A stretch of 64,000 nt of DNA from NCBI GenBank assembly GCA_037179335.1, contig JAKZHN010000061.1, positions 1 through 64,000 on the forward strand, given 5' to 3'. Shown here piece by piece: positions 13,724-25,400 of the stretch. Position 1 is the first letter of the stretch. The number at the start of each line of letters is the position of its first letter. Position numbers and translations under genes: made by a program. Under the pieces are notes generated by a model. It was not told the origin of the DNA. It did no database searches and saw nothing but the letters and a program-made list of their open reading frames with translations. The stretch is from Cyclaneusma minus. Taxonomy: Eukaryota; Ascomycota; Leotiomycetes; Marthamycetales; Marthamycetaceae.

Positions 13724-15967
13724 TTACGCTTTGCCACCCTTCTTCTCAATCCGCCTCCTCTTCGCCCTCAGCTTCTCGGCCTCCGCCTCCTTCTTCTGAT
13801 TACTAAACGTCATCTTCTCCAACAGCTTCCTCTTCTTCCTAGGAAGCATCATCTTCTGCCTCGACAGCTCTTCCTCCTCTTTCTCTCTCTGCTTCTTCGC
13901 CTTCTTCCTTGCATCCTCCTTCGCCTTCTTTGCCGGATCAACCACCTCTTCCACAATCTGCTCGCCCGTCAACTCAGCCTCGAGTTCCTTCTGGCGACGC
14001 AGAGCTGCGGTTGTGGCTTCGTCTTCGGATTCGTCTTCTTCGCCCTCGTCATCAGAGAAGCCGCCGAAATCGTCGCCGGCATCCTCGGACTCGGATTCGT
14101 CGTCCGTACCGGCAACGTCCATTCCGCCCTCAACCTCTTCCTCCTCACTCTCTTCCTTCTTGGCCTTCTCATCAACATCTGCCATCTCCTCATCCTCGTC
14201 TTCAACATCGCTCTCCCCCTCCACCTCACTATCCATTTCCAACTCCTCACCCTCGCGTTCCTGCTCTGCAAGCGGCGCAGTAGGATCATACTGTCCGCGC
14301 ACCTTCTTCACAAACGGACTCATATGTGGGGGTAAGACAGCACCAGGCGCATACAAGTCTGGTCTCTTCAACTCCTCGTCATTAATACTATCCCAGACCC
14401 ATTGTGGCTGCACGTATATCCGTCCCGGTACGCGCATACCCGGTCGAAGAGTCTGTGAGTTTTGAGCATCTTTTTGCTCGTCGTCTTCTGCGGCAACAAC
14501 TGGAACGGGTCGGTCGACGATTTGGTGCGTGATGGCAGGGTCGAGCTCGTTGTGTGTGAATGCGCCACTTCCGAGAACTGCGTCCCAGCCGATGCGCTTA
14601 CAGCCGAATGCTTTGAGAATAAATTCGAGCGGTGCGCGGGGGGTTTCGCGGGACAGGAAGATGGTGCATTTGGAGAAAAGAGTTGAAGGGTCGGTTGCGG
14701 AGTAGGAAGGCTGAGGAAGAACATCACCACCTGGTGCTGCGGGTTCGAACTTGTCGATTGCTTGTGTTGTGTCATCTGGGTCATCGTCTGAATTGAGTGT
14801 TACAGACGACTCGACAGATTCTTCTTCGGGAGGGTTGAGTTGGCCCATCAGTTTGTCGATTTCGGCTTGCAGCTTGGGATCGGGTTTTCCTGATGTCTCG
14901 ACCGCGGCGATTTGTGCTGGTTTCGGAGCAATGGGACCAACTCCGTTGTTCTCGAGAGTGAAAGCACCCAGTTCTGCGCCGAGGTCATCTTTGCCGCCGT
15001 CGAATTTTGGCGGGTAGACCAGTCCAATGGATGTGTAGAGTCGGAAGTTGACAAATCCCATGAGGGTCTGGTAGAACTCGACGAACGTTCCCATGATTCT
15101 GAAATCAACATCCTTGGTCACTCTCTGGTTGAACTTGTAAGGCACCAGCCACAGAATATCCTGTCCCTGGATGGTGGCCTGGTAGTAAATTCCCTTAATG
15201 GACAAAAACGACTTGCGCAGGCTATTGGAAGCAATCAGGTAGTGCTCAAACTCGAGACATAGTCGTTCGCATCGTGCAATCATCTTTGCAGGGACGGTGT
15301 CGGTAGATGGCAGATTGGCGAACAGGAACAGCATCGAAAGACAGTCGTCTAAATCTCTCAGCGCATCGATGAAAGTCGGGTAGCGCTCTCGAATGACATG
15401 ATCCAGAGTGTATTTCGTCTTTCCCGTCTTCTCCGGTCTGCTTGCATTCTTCTCGAGTCTGGACGCATCGTGTGCATCTCCTCGTCCGAGGGCCTTGGAA
15501 ATCTTCTTTTCGAGAGCCTTTTGGTCGCGGAACTTTGCCAGCAGTGGCTCGTGCAGGAGGTACTGGATGTCTTTCGTGTAGTAGAAGGTGGTGGAGTGGG
15601 TGGAAGACTTGGAAGCTTTCTTGTTGTTTCGCGGTTCTCTGGGATAGATTCCCTTCCAGATGCAGAGTTTTCGAAAATCAGGCAGACTGATCTGGAGTTT
15701 TCGCACGGCTTGCGAGCGAGTGATGAAGTTCTTGGCCTGTCCGGAGACGCCTGCGTTCTGTCAGTATGGATATGATTATCTCGAGGTGCCGAATAAGTAT
15801 GAATTGCGTCAAAGTGTTGAATAAGCTGAATTGTGTCGAGATGCTGAATTGTGTCGAGATGCTGAATTGCGCCGAGAGGTGAAGCAAAGTTGCGATAACT
15901 GCGATGAATTGCGAATGAGAGGTGGAGGACAGTAAATTGACATACCCTTCTTCTTGATGCGACCCAT
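13724..15967 (-). CDS. NOP7: Pescadillo homologue, ribosome biogenesis protein Nop7
   Basis: Nop7 is part of the nucleolar Nop7-Erb1-Ytm1 (PeBoW) complex needed for processing of 27S pre-rRNA and 60S subunit maturation. Exon 1 (15946-15967) encodes MGRIKKK. After a 195-nt GTATGT...AG intron, exon 2 (13724-15750) continues in frame with [14 protein letters not shown] and then [22 protein letters not shown], the diagnostic Pescadillo N terminus. The join leaves 682 residues, close to the family norm. Residues 1 to about 300 are the Pescadillo domain and about 360-480 a BRCT domain ([13 protein letters not shown]... to [12 protein letters not shown]). The rest is a long acidic region ending in a Lys/Arg-rich coiled tail typical of nucleolar proteins. 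It is divergently transcribed from GAB1, with about 350 bp between the two start codons. Confidence 0.95.
15798..15882. repeat. ~20-bp tandem repeat inside NOP7 intron 1
   Basis: The words GCTGAATTGTGTCGAGAT and close variants repeat four times within the first intron of NOP7. This is probably neutral intron padding. Confidence 0.8.
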
Positions 15968-16321
15968 CCTGTATGATTTCCCACGTCAGATCGAGCTTGA
16001 TTGTTCGTGGAGGGCGACGGCGCAAAGGTGGTGTTGTCTCGTGTGGTGGGTTCGACCTCGAAATGTGGAAAATTGATGTTCGGACAGAAAAAGATATCGT
16101 GCTCTATCGGCGCTAGCCTCACCGCCCTGGAACAATGCGGCCGCTTCTGAGGATACGAGTGCGAGCTTTGGTGATACGAGAATACGAGCGAGCATGGCCG
16201 ATCCGAGCTCGAAGAACACCATCAAGACTCGAACCTCGAAAACTGATGCGCCATGTCGAGTTGAACTTGGAAAACAATAGGGGAAGCTGCAGAATGAGCT
16301 GATTGAACCGAAGAACCCACC

Positions 16322-18107
16322 ATGAACATCGACCGGCGAAAAGCTGCTCTGTTCGGTGCAGCTGCTGCCGTGCGACTCCTGCTCTTCGTCGCCTTTCCCA
16401 CCCTGCCAGACTTGCTCACTGGGAGAGTCGAGGTCTCTACTCCGGTGACGAGCTTCAAGCGATGTGAGTACTCTGGGCAACTGATGAGAATATCATCCTG
16501 AGAATATCATCCTGAGAACTCCATTTCGAGAATATCAATACTGACATCCACTCCCAGTACAAGAAGGACTCTTCCTCTACACCCACAATGTCTCTCCCTA
16601 CGATGGCGGAGTCTACCACCAAGCTCCCCTCTTCCTGCCGCTGTTCTCCCTCCTCCCAAGCTCTTCCGCATGGCCCTTCTTCACCAACCTTTTATACATC
16701 CTTGTCGACCTCTTGAGTGCCGATGCGCTGATGAAGATTGCCGAGTCGGGAGAGGCTGTGCAATCGAGGCACTTTACATCGCCGAGGAAGGACAGAAGGT
16801 GGAGCAGTCTGGCCATTGGAGCATCGTAAGAAGGCCCCCTGAGGATACTCAACTATGATGCCCCTGAAAGACGAAGAGACCGGGATGCCGTTCAGCTACG
16901 AGGCATTTGAAGTCATGGTTTCGCTAAAACCGTATCCAGCCTCCTTCTCTTCCACTGTATATGACTTCAGGGAGGAGTCTGACTACCATTCGGCGGTAGT
17001 TTCGCTTAGAACCGTACCCAGATGCTTTTCCTCCTACTGTATTGCTTCAGGGAGAAAATTCGGGATACGAATTCTCAAAGTTCACATCTTCACCACATCC
17101 AGACCTTGAACCCCCGAGAATCGATATCCAGACTTTTTTCCCTTCACATCATATATCACCCCTATTACATTTCGTCTCATATGGATGATCACATAACTGA
17201 CTCTCCCATCTACTCCCACAGCTTCCTCCTCAACCCCTTCACCATCGCAACCTGCATCGGCCGACCCACCAGCGTCTTCACCACCTGCGCCATCCTCCAA
17301 GCCATCGCCCAAGCCATCTCCGGCACACCCTTTACTTCCTTATTCTCCCTCGCCCTCGCCTCCTACCTCTCCATGTACCCCATCCTCCTCCTCCCACCCC
17401 TCGCCGTCCTCAACTACGACCGCCTCCCCGCCCATAGACCATCTACCCAGAGATCATCTTCTGACAAACCCGCCACATCCCTCTTCACCTTCCTCACCCG
17501 CAGCCTCCTCGCCGTCAGCGCCTGCATCTCCGCCCTCCTCTACATATCCTCTCTCCTCACCGGCTCCTGGGAATTTTTGTCGTCAACCTACGGCGTACAA
17601 TTACTACTCCCAGACCTAACCCCCAACGTCGGTCTCTGGTGGTACTTTTTTATCGAAATGTTCGACTCCTTTCGCGAATTCTTCCTCGGCGTATTCTGGC
17701 TCCATCTCAGTTCCTACGTCTCCGCTCTCACCATCCAGCTCCGCCGCCAACCCCTCTTCGTCATCACCAGCATTTGCGGCATCTTTGCCATCTTCAAGCC
17801 GTACCCGAGCATCTCCGACACTTCGCTGTTTCTTGCGCTACTTCCGCTATACCACCACGTCGTGCCTCTGATGAGGTATACATACTTCGCCTCCGCAGCA
17901 ATGCTGTATACCAGCCTGCTGGGACCGGCATTCTACCACTTGTGGATATATGCAGGGTCTGGAAATGCGAATTTCTTCTACGCGATCACGCTGGTGTGGA
18001 GTCTGGGACAGAGCATTCTGGTGGCGGATAGTTTGTATGCGGTGCTGCGCGATGAGTGGGAGGTGGACAGGCCGGAGATGGTGGGGAGGGAGGTGGCTAG
18101 GATTTAG
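16322..18107 (+). CDS. GAB1: GPI transamidase subunit Gab1/PIG-U
   Basis: PIG-U/Gab1 is a multi-pass ER membrane subunit of the GPI transamidase, which attaches GPI anchors to proteins. Three exons join cleanly: 16322-16463, 16558-16825 and 17222-18107, giving 431 residues, the usual size. Both introns are GT-AG and the first has CTGAC at its branch site. The N terminus (MNIDRRKAALFGAAAAVRLL) leads into a membrane helix. The lumenal segment after it has the family signature EGLFLYTHNVSPYDGGVYHQ, followed by APLFLPLF and a run of hydrophobic helices. Exon 3 begins ASFLLNPFTIATCIG, the conserved 'LNPxTI' block of the family. The second intron is long for this gene set (396 nt) because of an internal duplication. 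Confidence 0.93.
16914..17061. repeat. tandem duplication inside GAB1 intron 2
   Basis: Two diverged copies of about 70 bp lie head to tail: TTTCGCTAAAACCGTATCC ... GACTTCAGGGAGGA and TTTCGCTTAGAACCGTACCC ... GCTTCAGGGAGAA. The duplication explains the unusual intron length. Confidence 0.8.
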
Positions 18108-18109
18108 AG

Positions 18110-18480
18110 ATTTGAAATGGAGAGGGAAGGAAGGGAATGGAAGGGAATGGAAGGGAATGGAAGGGGTTTAGATTTTAGATGCTTAGAGAAGCAATATATG
18201 TCGTGTCTGATATTGATCATGGGTTTTTGGGAATCGCGAATTGCTTGTGGAGTTTGCAAATCGCGAATAGACTTGGCCTGTTTGGAAATACTGGGATTGC
18301 CCTGAGCCCCTGAGTCGGTAGTAATAGGGATAATCACTTGGAATACTCGGAGTCATTTGGGATACTTTCAGTCGCTTGGAAAGTTTGCAATGGTTTGGAA
18401 TATTCCAAGCTACTCGGAATACTCCCAGTCACTTGGAACACTTTAGTCACTTCGAATATTCCAAACTACAGATCCAACCA
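18110..18480. repeat. GGAAT short repeat and ~20-bp minisatellite (locus 2)
   Basis: Directly after GAB1 lies a run of GGAAGGGAAT units (18121-18167). From 18330 to 18475 at least seven copies follow of a unit resembling CAGTCACTTGGAATACTC, the same family as at 11300, 21405 and 62760. Confidence 0.8.
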
Positions 18481-18649
18481 CCAAATCAAACATCTATATC
18501 GCAGTCCAACTTGGCAGCCTCCGTAGCCTTCTCTCAAAAAGCCGCAGGTGCAGCTAGCTAGCTCTCCCCAGATCCCACCACCCCCACCCATTCCTGGATC
18601 AGCCACGAAAGCGGAAAGATCTTGATGCTAGAAATTCGGTTCTGACACC

Positions 18650-18780
18650 CAGTTCCGCTTTATTGAATAACTATAAGTGAAAAAACGATAGGGATAATGG
18701 TATTTCACCGGCGCCGAGATCCTACTTATTCTACACCCCCTTTGTCTTTTCACAATGTCAAGGCTGGAGTCAAGCTTAAC
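18650..18780 (-). rRNA. 25S rRNA fragment (relic)
   Basis: Read on the minus strand this matches the conserved large-subunit rRNA stretch containing AGCTTGACTC, TTGACATTGTGAA, GTAGAATAAGT and GGCGCCGGTGAAATACCA, up to TTCAATAAAGCGGA. About 130 nt of a 3.3-kb molecule is present, with scattered substitutions, so it is a dispersed dead fragment and not a working gene. Confidence 0.85.
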
Positions 18781-19020
18781 GTTTCCAGGCTATCGAGGCG
18801 GTAGCTCAGGGATCGCCACAGGGCACAGCCAATGCTACGCGTACTGCGTATTCGAGCTCCGCAATTCCTGTTATAATTCCGACCGAGTTAGATTACCTTA
18901 GACGGGCAACACACGTCCCCTGATCATTTTAACCACTAGTCGTTTCGTTGAACTTCGAGTAAAAAACCCCCATCTTTCGCTCGCCGGCATCTGCTCATGA
19001 AGCGAGAAAAATAAACTATC

Positions 19021-19134
19021 ACATACGACCATAGACTCAGGAAAGCTGGCAAACCCGTCCGCTCTTGCATACATAAGCCTCAGATCGGCAGATTAGTAGT
19101 TGGGTGGGTGACCGAATACCTGCTGTTGTATGTT
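19021..19134 (+). rRNA. 5S rRNA gene, divergent copy
   Basis: The segment starts with ACATACGACCATAG and ends with GTTGTATGT, which pair as the 5S terminal helix. The internal control region GGTTAGTAGTTGGGTGGGTGACC is nearly intact here as GATTAGTAGTTGGGTGGGTG, and a short T run (TTTTGCTTTTTG) follows. The molecule is about 114 nt against the usual 118-120 and lacks bases in the segment after GGGTGACC, so it may be a variant or a pseudogene. Dispersed 5S genes are normal in filamentous ascomycetes such as Neurospora. Confidence 0.8.
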
Positions 19135-19540
19135 TTGCTTTTTGTCCTTCGGAGAACAGATTTTTTTTGGTGTGAGTGGTGGTGGGTCAGGTGTGGGTCG
19201 GAAGGAATGCGCTAGGAGAGGGCTCCACTAGCTTATTCTCACTTCCTCTTTCACCGAACTGTTGCTGATGGCGAAGCGAACAAGCTCAACCCTTCCAATA
19301 TTTCCTCGCCCGTCAAGCATCAAGTCCGTCAACGCGCCTTGTGGTTTCGCGATAGAGACAACTTAGATGCCGATATTCGGATATACGAGAGGGCAAAGAC
19401 TCAGACTCGCCCTAGAACTCAACCACAGAGCAGGAGGACAGGAGAGAAACGGGAGACAGCGAATTTGAGTGCGAACCATAACTTTTCAATATGCTACAGC
19501 CCAAAGCGGAGTATATGCGAACCTCTGTCGCCGGAAGATC

Positions 19541-20200
19541 CTATGAAATCAAACCGTCCACGACCGTCTTCGAGGGTTGATTATGCTCTACGCCATCATA
19601 GGCAACCGACATGGGTATTGAGCAACTATTTCCCGTACCGAAAATTCTGAGTTGTCCTCTCCCTTGATCCATCGGACTTCGGGGAGCTCTCGTCTCTCGT
19701 CTCTCGTAGCTCTGGCGTAGGTGGAGGACGTCGATCATAAGTCTCTTCTCACTTGTAGTCCCCAGTTCGGCGAGGCATTCGTACAAGGAGAAGGAGTCTG
19801 TACAAACAATGACGGGGATAGGAGAGAGATCCACTTTGTCGGTAATCAAGCGGAGAGTGGAGGAAAGGGCTATGCCCATGTCGGTGCCTTGGACCATTAT
19901 TACCAGGATCTCACTGGCTAAGTCGAAGTGTCTGAGTATATTGTCGCATTGGTTCGTTGTCGCCTTGATATCTGCCTGCTTCAGCTTGTCTTCCCCCAAT
20001 TGGACCATTTCTCGCCAGCAATGATGAGGGTGTCATCAGTTTGCTGGTCCTTCACTGCTCCTGTGTTTGTTATGGCGTCCGCTGAGTTCGATGCTTACGG
20101 GTGTTCTGACTCGGGGCTGCAAATAACCTGCCGCGGTGTGCCTCCAAGATCTTCAGAAAACCCGAATATCCCAAAACGGGAATCGAACTCCATGTCAGAG
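19541..20200 (-). mobile_element. Ty1/copia Pol relic (RNase H end)
   Basis: The minus-strand frame contains CTDSFSLYECLAELGTT, then EKRLMIDVLHLRQSYERRE, the strongly conserved RNase H end of fungal Ty1/copia Pol. Just downstream a different frame continues with VRWIKGED-like residues, so a frameshift is present. The upstream part (to about 20200) has several stops. No LTRs, integrase or Gag are visible, so this is a truncated dead copy. Confidence 0.8.
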
Positions 20201-20258
20201 GGAAGAATGAAATCCAACGCCACCTTGATAACATTGCGCTAAAACGCCCTGAAAGATT

Positions 20259-20505
20259 GTGATTACCGCACGCATCGCAGAAAAGCTGTATCTGAAGGTA
20301 CGCAAAGCAAAAGGCTGGAACTTGTCGATGGCGAATGACAAAGAAGAGAGTCCGAATGGATGGACCCGCTTCTTTCTAGAAACTTCAGGAGTAACTCAAG
20401 AGGTTTTTGCCTGGGTTATCCAGCCAGATACCAAGTTTGCAGTCATCTTGGGCCAGCACTGGTTGGCCCCAGTACGCGCGAAGGCTTGCTTCGACAAGTC
20501 AACTT
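20259..20505 (+). mobile_element. retropepsin-like relic of an LTR element
   Basis: The plus-strand frame reads ARIAEKLYLKVRKAKGW at its start and FAWVIQPDTKFAVILGQHWL near its end. The latter resembles the C-terminal 'D-LLG-W' part of Gypsy-type aspartic proteases. The active-site DSG/DTG triad would lie just upstream, where the frame is broken. It is a fragment on the opposite strand to the copia relic, hence probably from a different insertion. Confidence 0.5.
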
Positions 20506-20507
20506 GC

Positions 20508-20560
20508 ACCTTCCTGGGGGCCAGCCCCCAGACCCCCGTGGCTCGCTGCGCTCGAAGTGC
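20508..20560 (+). repeat. GC-rich hairpin module, copy A
   Basis: CCTGGGGGCCAGCCCCCAGA followed by CCCCCGTGGCTCGCTGCGCTCGA. It is nearly identical over about 45 bp to the module inside the arylsulfotransferase intron at 53700-53757 (opposite strand). CTGGGGGC and GCCCCCAG form an 8-bp stem with a 2-nt loop. The module starts exactly where retropepsin similarity ends. Confidence 0.85.
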
Positions 20561-20869
20561 CTTTGTATGTTGATTTCAAGCAGGTTGCTGAAACAAACGG
20601 CATCTTTACAGATATCGGAAGCATTGCCGTGCTGCTCTTCGAGTGAAAAATGCTGCATTGCTCTTCGAAGAAAATTGCTTTCTTCCATCTCCCTTCACAC
20701 GAACGACACCGGCTAGTTTCAGACTATTTGGCAACAGGAGCTAGGTACAGACTGTTACTTCCCGCCAGTTACCCTATTCCAACTCGGAAATCCCTGCTCT
20801 CGGCAGGTAAGGAGCCAGGGTTGCTGGTTCAAGAACTGTCAGATATCGGGTGTCGGTTGACAGATCCCT

Positions 20870-22487
20870 GCTAGGAAAATACCTAGCTATGTAGAGGGTG
20901 TATCCCTCCCTCCTATTTGGAGGTAAAAAATACGATTAGGCTTAGCGGCTATAATCCTACTTTACTTCGAGCAGGGAACTGGGTCTTTGACTGCCGAGAA
21001 GTGAAAGTTTGTATGTCTGCAGGTCGCTCCAAGATATTTTAGCGTTGAAACTTGAAACTTGCTTCGAGACTCGGGTCTTGCCAAAATTAGAGGGTTGAAG
21101 TGTTTTTTAGGTGGATTGAAAATGGATCGTCAAAGCATGGCTATCAGCTCTTCTAACCAAGATGACCAAGTATAGATGGCGTGAGTGAAGCAAGACAAAT
21201 TGAACAGTGAAGCCACACTCAGAACTCGTTCATTTTGCGCTTCATCAAAAGCCTGCATTCCAACATAGATACATGTATTGCCAAGGTCTACCCCGCTCAC
21301 ACTTTCGTCCTGCAGCCTCTCTAGCTTTTCGCTTCCGAGGATCCGAGAAGAGCGAGATTTTGCGAAAACGACACTTGATAGAAGCTAAAGATCGACTCGG
21401 ACCTCTTTTCCCAGCCACCGAATCTCCGAGTTACTCTGAATACTTCCAACCACTTGGAATACTCCCAATTACTTGAAATATTCCGAGTTACTCTGATGTA
21501 CGACAAGCAAATTCACCTTAAAAACTCCTCTCACATGTACAGACAGGGGTTCAAAGTGCTCGATCCCCACGTCCCACATTTGCCTTTCAAGCTGCAGGAC
21601 GCAAGTGTGACTCAACTTCTTAGCCATGCTGTCTACAGAAAGGTTAATATAACGCATCTGGAGGCTAACACGACACGTCCAGGATTCACAGACAATCAAC
21701 AAGATACCGCAGGAAAGAGACTTGCAGCAGTCTTGCGTGTGAAGTTGCTTCGAAATGCTCTCGGGACGGATTTTGAGAAAAGCTGTAAGAGTTTGGCTGC
21801 TTGAGAGCCGCTTGAAGATGGCACATGTAGTGGATAGGATGTGGGGTGGAATGATTGCAAACGGTTTCTTGGAGCGATGAGAGATTGATTCATGTATCCT
21901 GCCATCACCTCGAGAAGACGCGTCTCTAGTTCCCAGCTTGACTTCCAAGACACTCATCAGTCTGTTCCTAGACAGACACTCAACTTCAAGCCTTTCGGCG
22001 CCCAACGCTGCTGGATCGAGTTTGACATCTGACAAGCGTGTGATACTTGGACGCAGGCAGACACATTAGACATCCTTGGCTTCTCATCGCAGGATTGTCG
22101 CTCCTTCACCTCGCAAATCAAGCCCCAGGAGGGGAGGCGTAAGTTTTTTCGATATGCTGGTCGCTGATAACAGTAACTTCTGTTCAAGAATGTTAATCGA
22201 AAAAGACTTGAGCGTCGGACGCGTTTGGTGATTCAATTCTCGTACAAGTACTGCATAGCTCCCAGAAATCCAATATCCGACGTGATATAGTTTCCTTGAC
22301 AACTCCAAGTTCAAGCAGTCTCTCGCTGATACTCGATGTGAGCTGATACTCGCTCTCGCATCCCTCTCGCATGCCAAACCCAATCCGGCATAGCCTCCCG
22401 CAGGCGGTGTCCAAAACCACCCAATTGCTGCGCAGAACCTCTTGGCGCCTTCCCCAATTCACCCCGCTACGCGCATTTGGTGAAACC
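20870..22487. other. intergenic stretch with minisatellite, no supported gene
   Basis: 21405-21500 holds about five copies of the CACTTGGAATACTCC minisatellite (locus 3). A 188-codon minus-strand frame (21469-22035) has no recognisable domain and runs into that repeat at its 3' end, so it is not called. The rest shows nothing recognisable. The last 150 bp is the likely promoter and leader of the RRN9-like gene. Confidence 0.5.
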
Positions 22488-25400
22488 ATGGCTTCGTCGT
22501 CGTCGATGTCTGCTCCGCAACTTCTTGCAACACTCACCAACACCAACAACAGCGAAAACGCAAATCGCGAAAAATTCGACTATTACGCGAATTCGGGCGA
22601 CGATGCGTCGGGTTATGAGGAAGATGAAAGTCAAAGTGAAAGTGAAAGTGAAAGTGAGGATGATGATGAGGGATATGAGGAAGAGGAGGGAAGAGGGAAT
22701 ACGAAAAGTGGGGAGGGTAGTTGGTTGAGCAAGACGCGGGATGCGAGGGCGGCGTGGAGGGAGTTGGAGAGGGAGACGGATGAGGACTTGGCTGCGCATT
22801 TGTATAATGCGAAGGATTGGGATGGGAGGCAGAAGCGGAAGAAGAAGGTCAAGGGAGAGAAGGGAGAAAAGGTATGCAGGAGTTTACTGTTTCTTGAGTT
22901 TGCTGTTGTGTGAATTTGCGGTTTCTTGGAGGAGATGCGATTTCGTTTTTGGAGCAATGCTATTTCTCGGGCACAGTGATTCATGTTTGCTCGTTCATTT
23001 CATGTTTGCTTGTTCAATTCATATCTGCTGGCTCAGTTCATATCTGCTTGCTCAGTTCAGACTTTGCACATTCGATTGCTAACCGTCTGTGTTCTCCACC
23101 ACAGTACGAAGATGGCACAAAAGACACCCCCAAATCCTGGACCGCCTGGCCACTCCCACCCAACGAAGTCCCTCCCTTCACCTCACACCGTGAACCCCTC
23201 GCCGACATCACCCAATACTGCTCCAAATCCCGTCCCGGCTCACCCATCGCCAACTTCTCACAACAGGCCTCCAAATCTCGCCCCGCTTCACCAGTCACCA
23301 ACTCCTCACCCCCGGCCGACTCCTCACAACCCACCTCCAACCTCCACACCTCCAACCCCCTCTCCAACCTCGAAGACTCCATCTCCTACGAACTCCTCAA
23401 AGTCGACCGCCGCCAAAGAAAGGCTCGCAAACGCGAACTACGCCGCAAAGCCGCACAGGTCGAACGCGAAAAAGCGAAATGGCGAGTCATGATCCAGAAA
23501 TCCGAGGACGCTGCACGGAAGAAAGCACTGAAGCTTGCAGAAAGCGTGGAAAATAATGAAAGCACTGATGAGTTGGACGATCTGGATTCAGATGACGAAG
23601 ACGATGATGATGACGATGACGATGATGATGATGATGGGCCGGCGGTGAGTAATCAGGGGGAATGGCCGCATCCGACAAAGTGTCAGTCGGACTTGGCGAA
23701 TGAGGAGGAGGAGTTGGAGAGGATTGCGGAGGTGGGGGATAATGAGGAGAGTAGTGATGAGTATGAGGAGACGAGTGGGGATGAGGATGCGCAGCATGTG
23801 CATGAGAGGCCGGTGGATCTGGAGCATGTGCACAGAGATAAGGAAACACGCAGGATGTTGCCGGTGGCGAAGCAGATTATGGGGAAGGTTGATGGGTTGT
23901 TGGAGGCGTTGGGTACGTCGAGGGAGAATGCTGTGGCTAGCATTGTGCTTGAGAGTGGGAAGAAGAAGAGGAAGAGGGGTGAGGAGGAAGAGGAGGAAAA
24001 GTTTGAGAGGAGGCCAGAGCGGAAGAAGAAGAAGGAGGAGGCGTTGGCGAAGAGTGAGAAGTCAAAGAAGACGAAGAAGTCGGTGAAGATTGCAGAGGAA
24101 CCGGAGATGATTGAGAAGCCAAAGAAGAAGGAGAGGGTCCCGCTTGCTGAGCTGGACATTTCCGAAGTTCCTACTCCGCCGCCGAAGAATGGGCGTAGGA
24201 CACCACTCGAGCTTGAGACACCGGCGGCGCAGGCATTTTGGACCATGGCTGAGCAGTGGGAGGCCGAGGGGAAGAAGGCGAAAGCTGAGAAAGAAGCTGC
24301 GAAAGAAGCTGCGAAAGACTTGGGGGGAGAGTCGTCGTCCGCAGCTGCCAATTCTACCCAGTCCAAAGCTGCCGATATGTCGTCGTCGCTGCCTGGGTCG
24401 TCGCAAATGGCTCAATCATCGTCGACCGAAATGGCTCAATCATCCTCGATAGCTGCCAAGCTTGCAATGGAGAGTCATGAACCGGTTGTTGCGACGAGTG
24501 GGAAGCAGAAAAAAGTGAAAGCTTCAAATGGCGAGACGTCATCGGTCGCTGCATCACCACCTATGGCTCAATCATCTTCGACGGCTGATACATCGTCGGC
24601 GGCTCAATCGTCGTCCAAGACTCCCAAGTTCGTAGCGGAGAGTCTCGAGCCTGTTGCTTTGCCGAAGAAGAAAAAGAGGAAGGGTGACAAAGCCTTAGGT
24701 GGTGGTGAGTCGTCGCCGATGGCTCAATCATCGTCGACGACCGATGCATCATCGACGGCTGAACCATCGTCTACGGCTCCCAGGTTTGTAGCGGAAAGTC
24801 TGGAGCCAGTTGCGTTGCGGAAGAAGAAGAGGAAGAGTGAGAAAGACTCGGGTGGTGGTGAGTCGTCGCCGATGGCTCAATCATCGTCGACGGCTGGTAC
24901 ATCGTCTACGGCGCCCAAGTTTGTAGCGGAGAGTCTCGAGCCAATTCATTACTCCTCGAAGAAGAGGAAGAGAGAGAAGCAATCTGGCGGTGAGTCAGAG
25001 TCGAGGGCTGAATTGGAGTCAATGGCTGAATCGTCGTCGGTGGCTCAATCTTCGCCGATGGTTGTCAGATCCACCGTGACTGCATCATCCTCCATGGCCG
25101 CCAAATCTGCCGCGAAGGGGAAGAAGAAACCTACTGTTGTGACAGTGTCAGAGGGTGAGTCGTCGTCGGTGGCTGCCAAGCCTGGAGCGAACAAAAGACA
25201 ACCTCTTGCTGAATTGCCAGTGGCAGAATCATCACCGTCGACGGCTGCCAAGTCTGGAAAGTCCGCAGCTGTCAATGGATCCTCGCCGGCGTCTGCAAAT
25301 TCCCCCAAATTCTCAGCTGCCAGCGTATCATCATCGGCGTCTGCGACTTCCGCAAAGTCCTCAGAACCCGAGAAACCTGCCCTCACAAAGAACCTTTCAA

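Noticed and set aside
13676..14335. 219-codon plus-strand Leu-rich frame
   Set aside because: Antisense to the acidic and basic C-terminal half of NOP7.
20161..20240. tRNA-like word GGAATCGAACTCC on the plus strand
   Set aside because: Neither the T-stem nor the acceptor stem pairs, and the segment lies within the decayed copia element.
23683..24366. 227-codon minus-strand frame and other long frames opposite RRN9
   Set aside because: Shadows of the low-complexity Ser/Glu/Lys coding strand; no splice signals or domains of their own.
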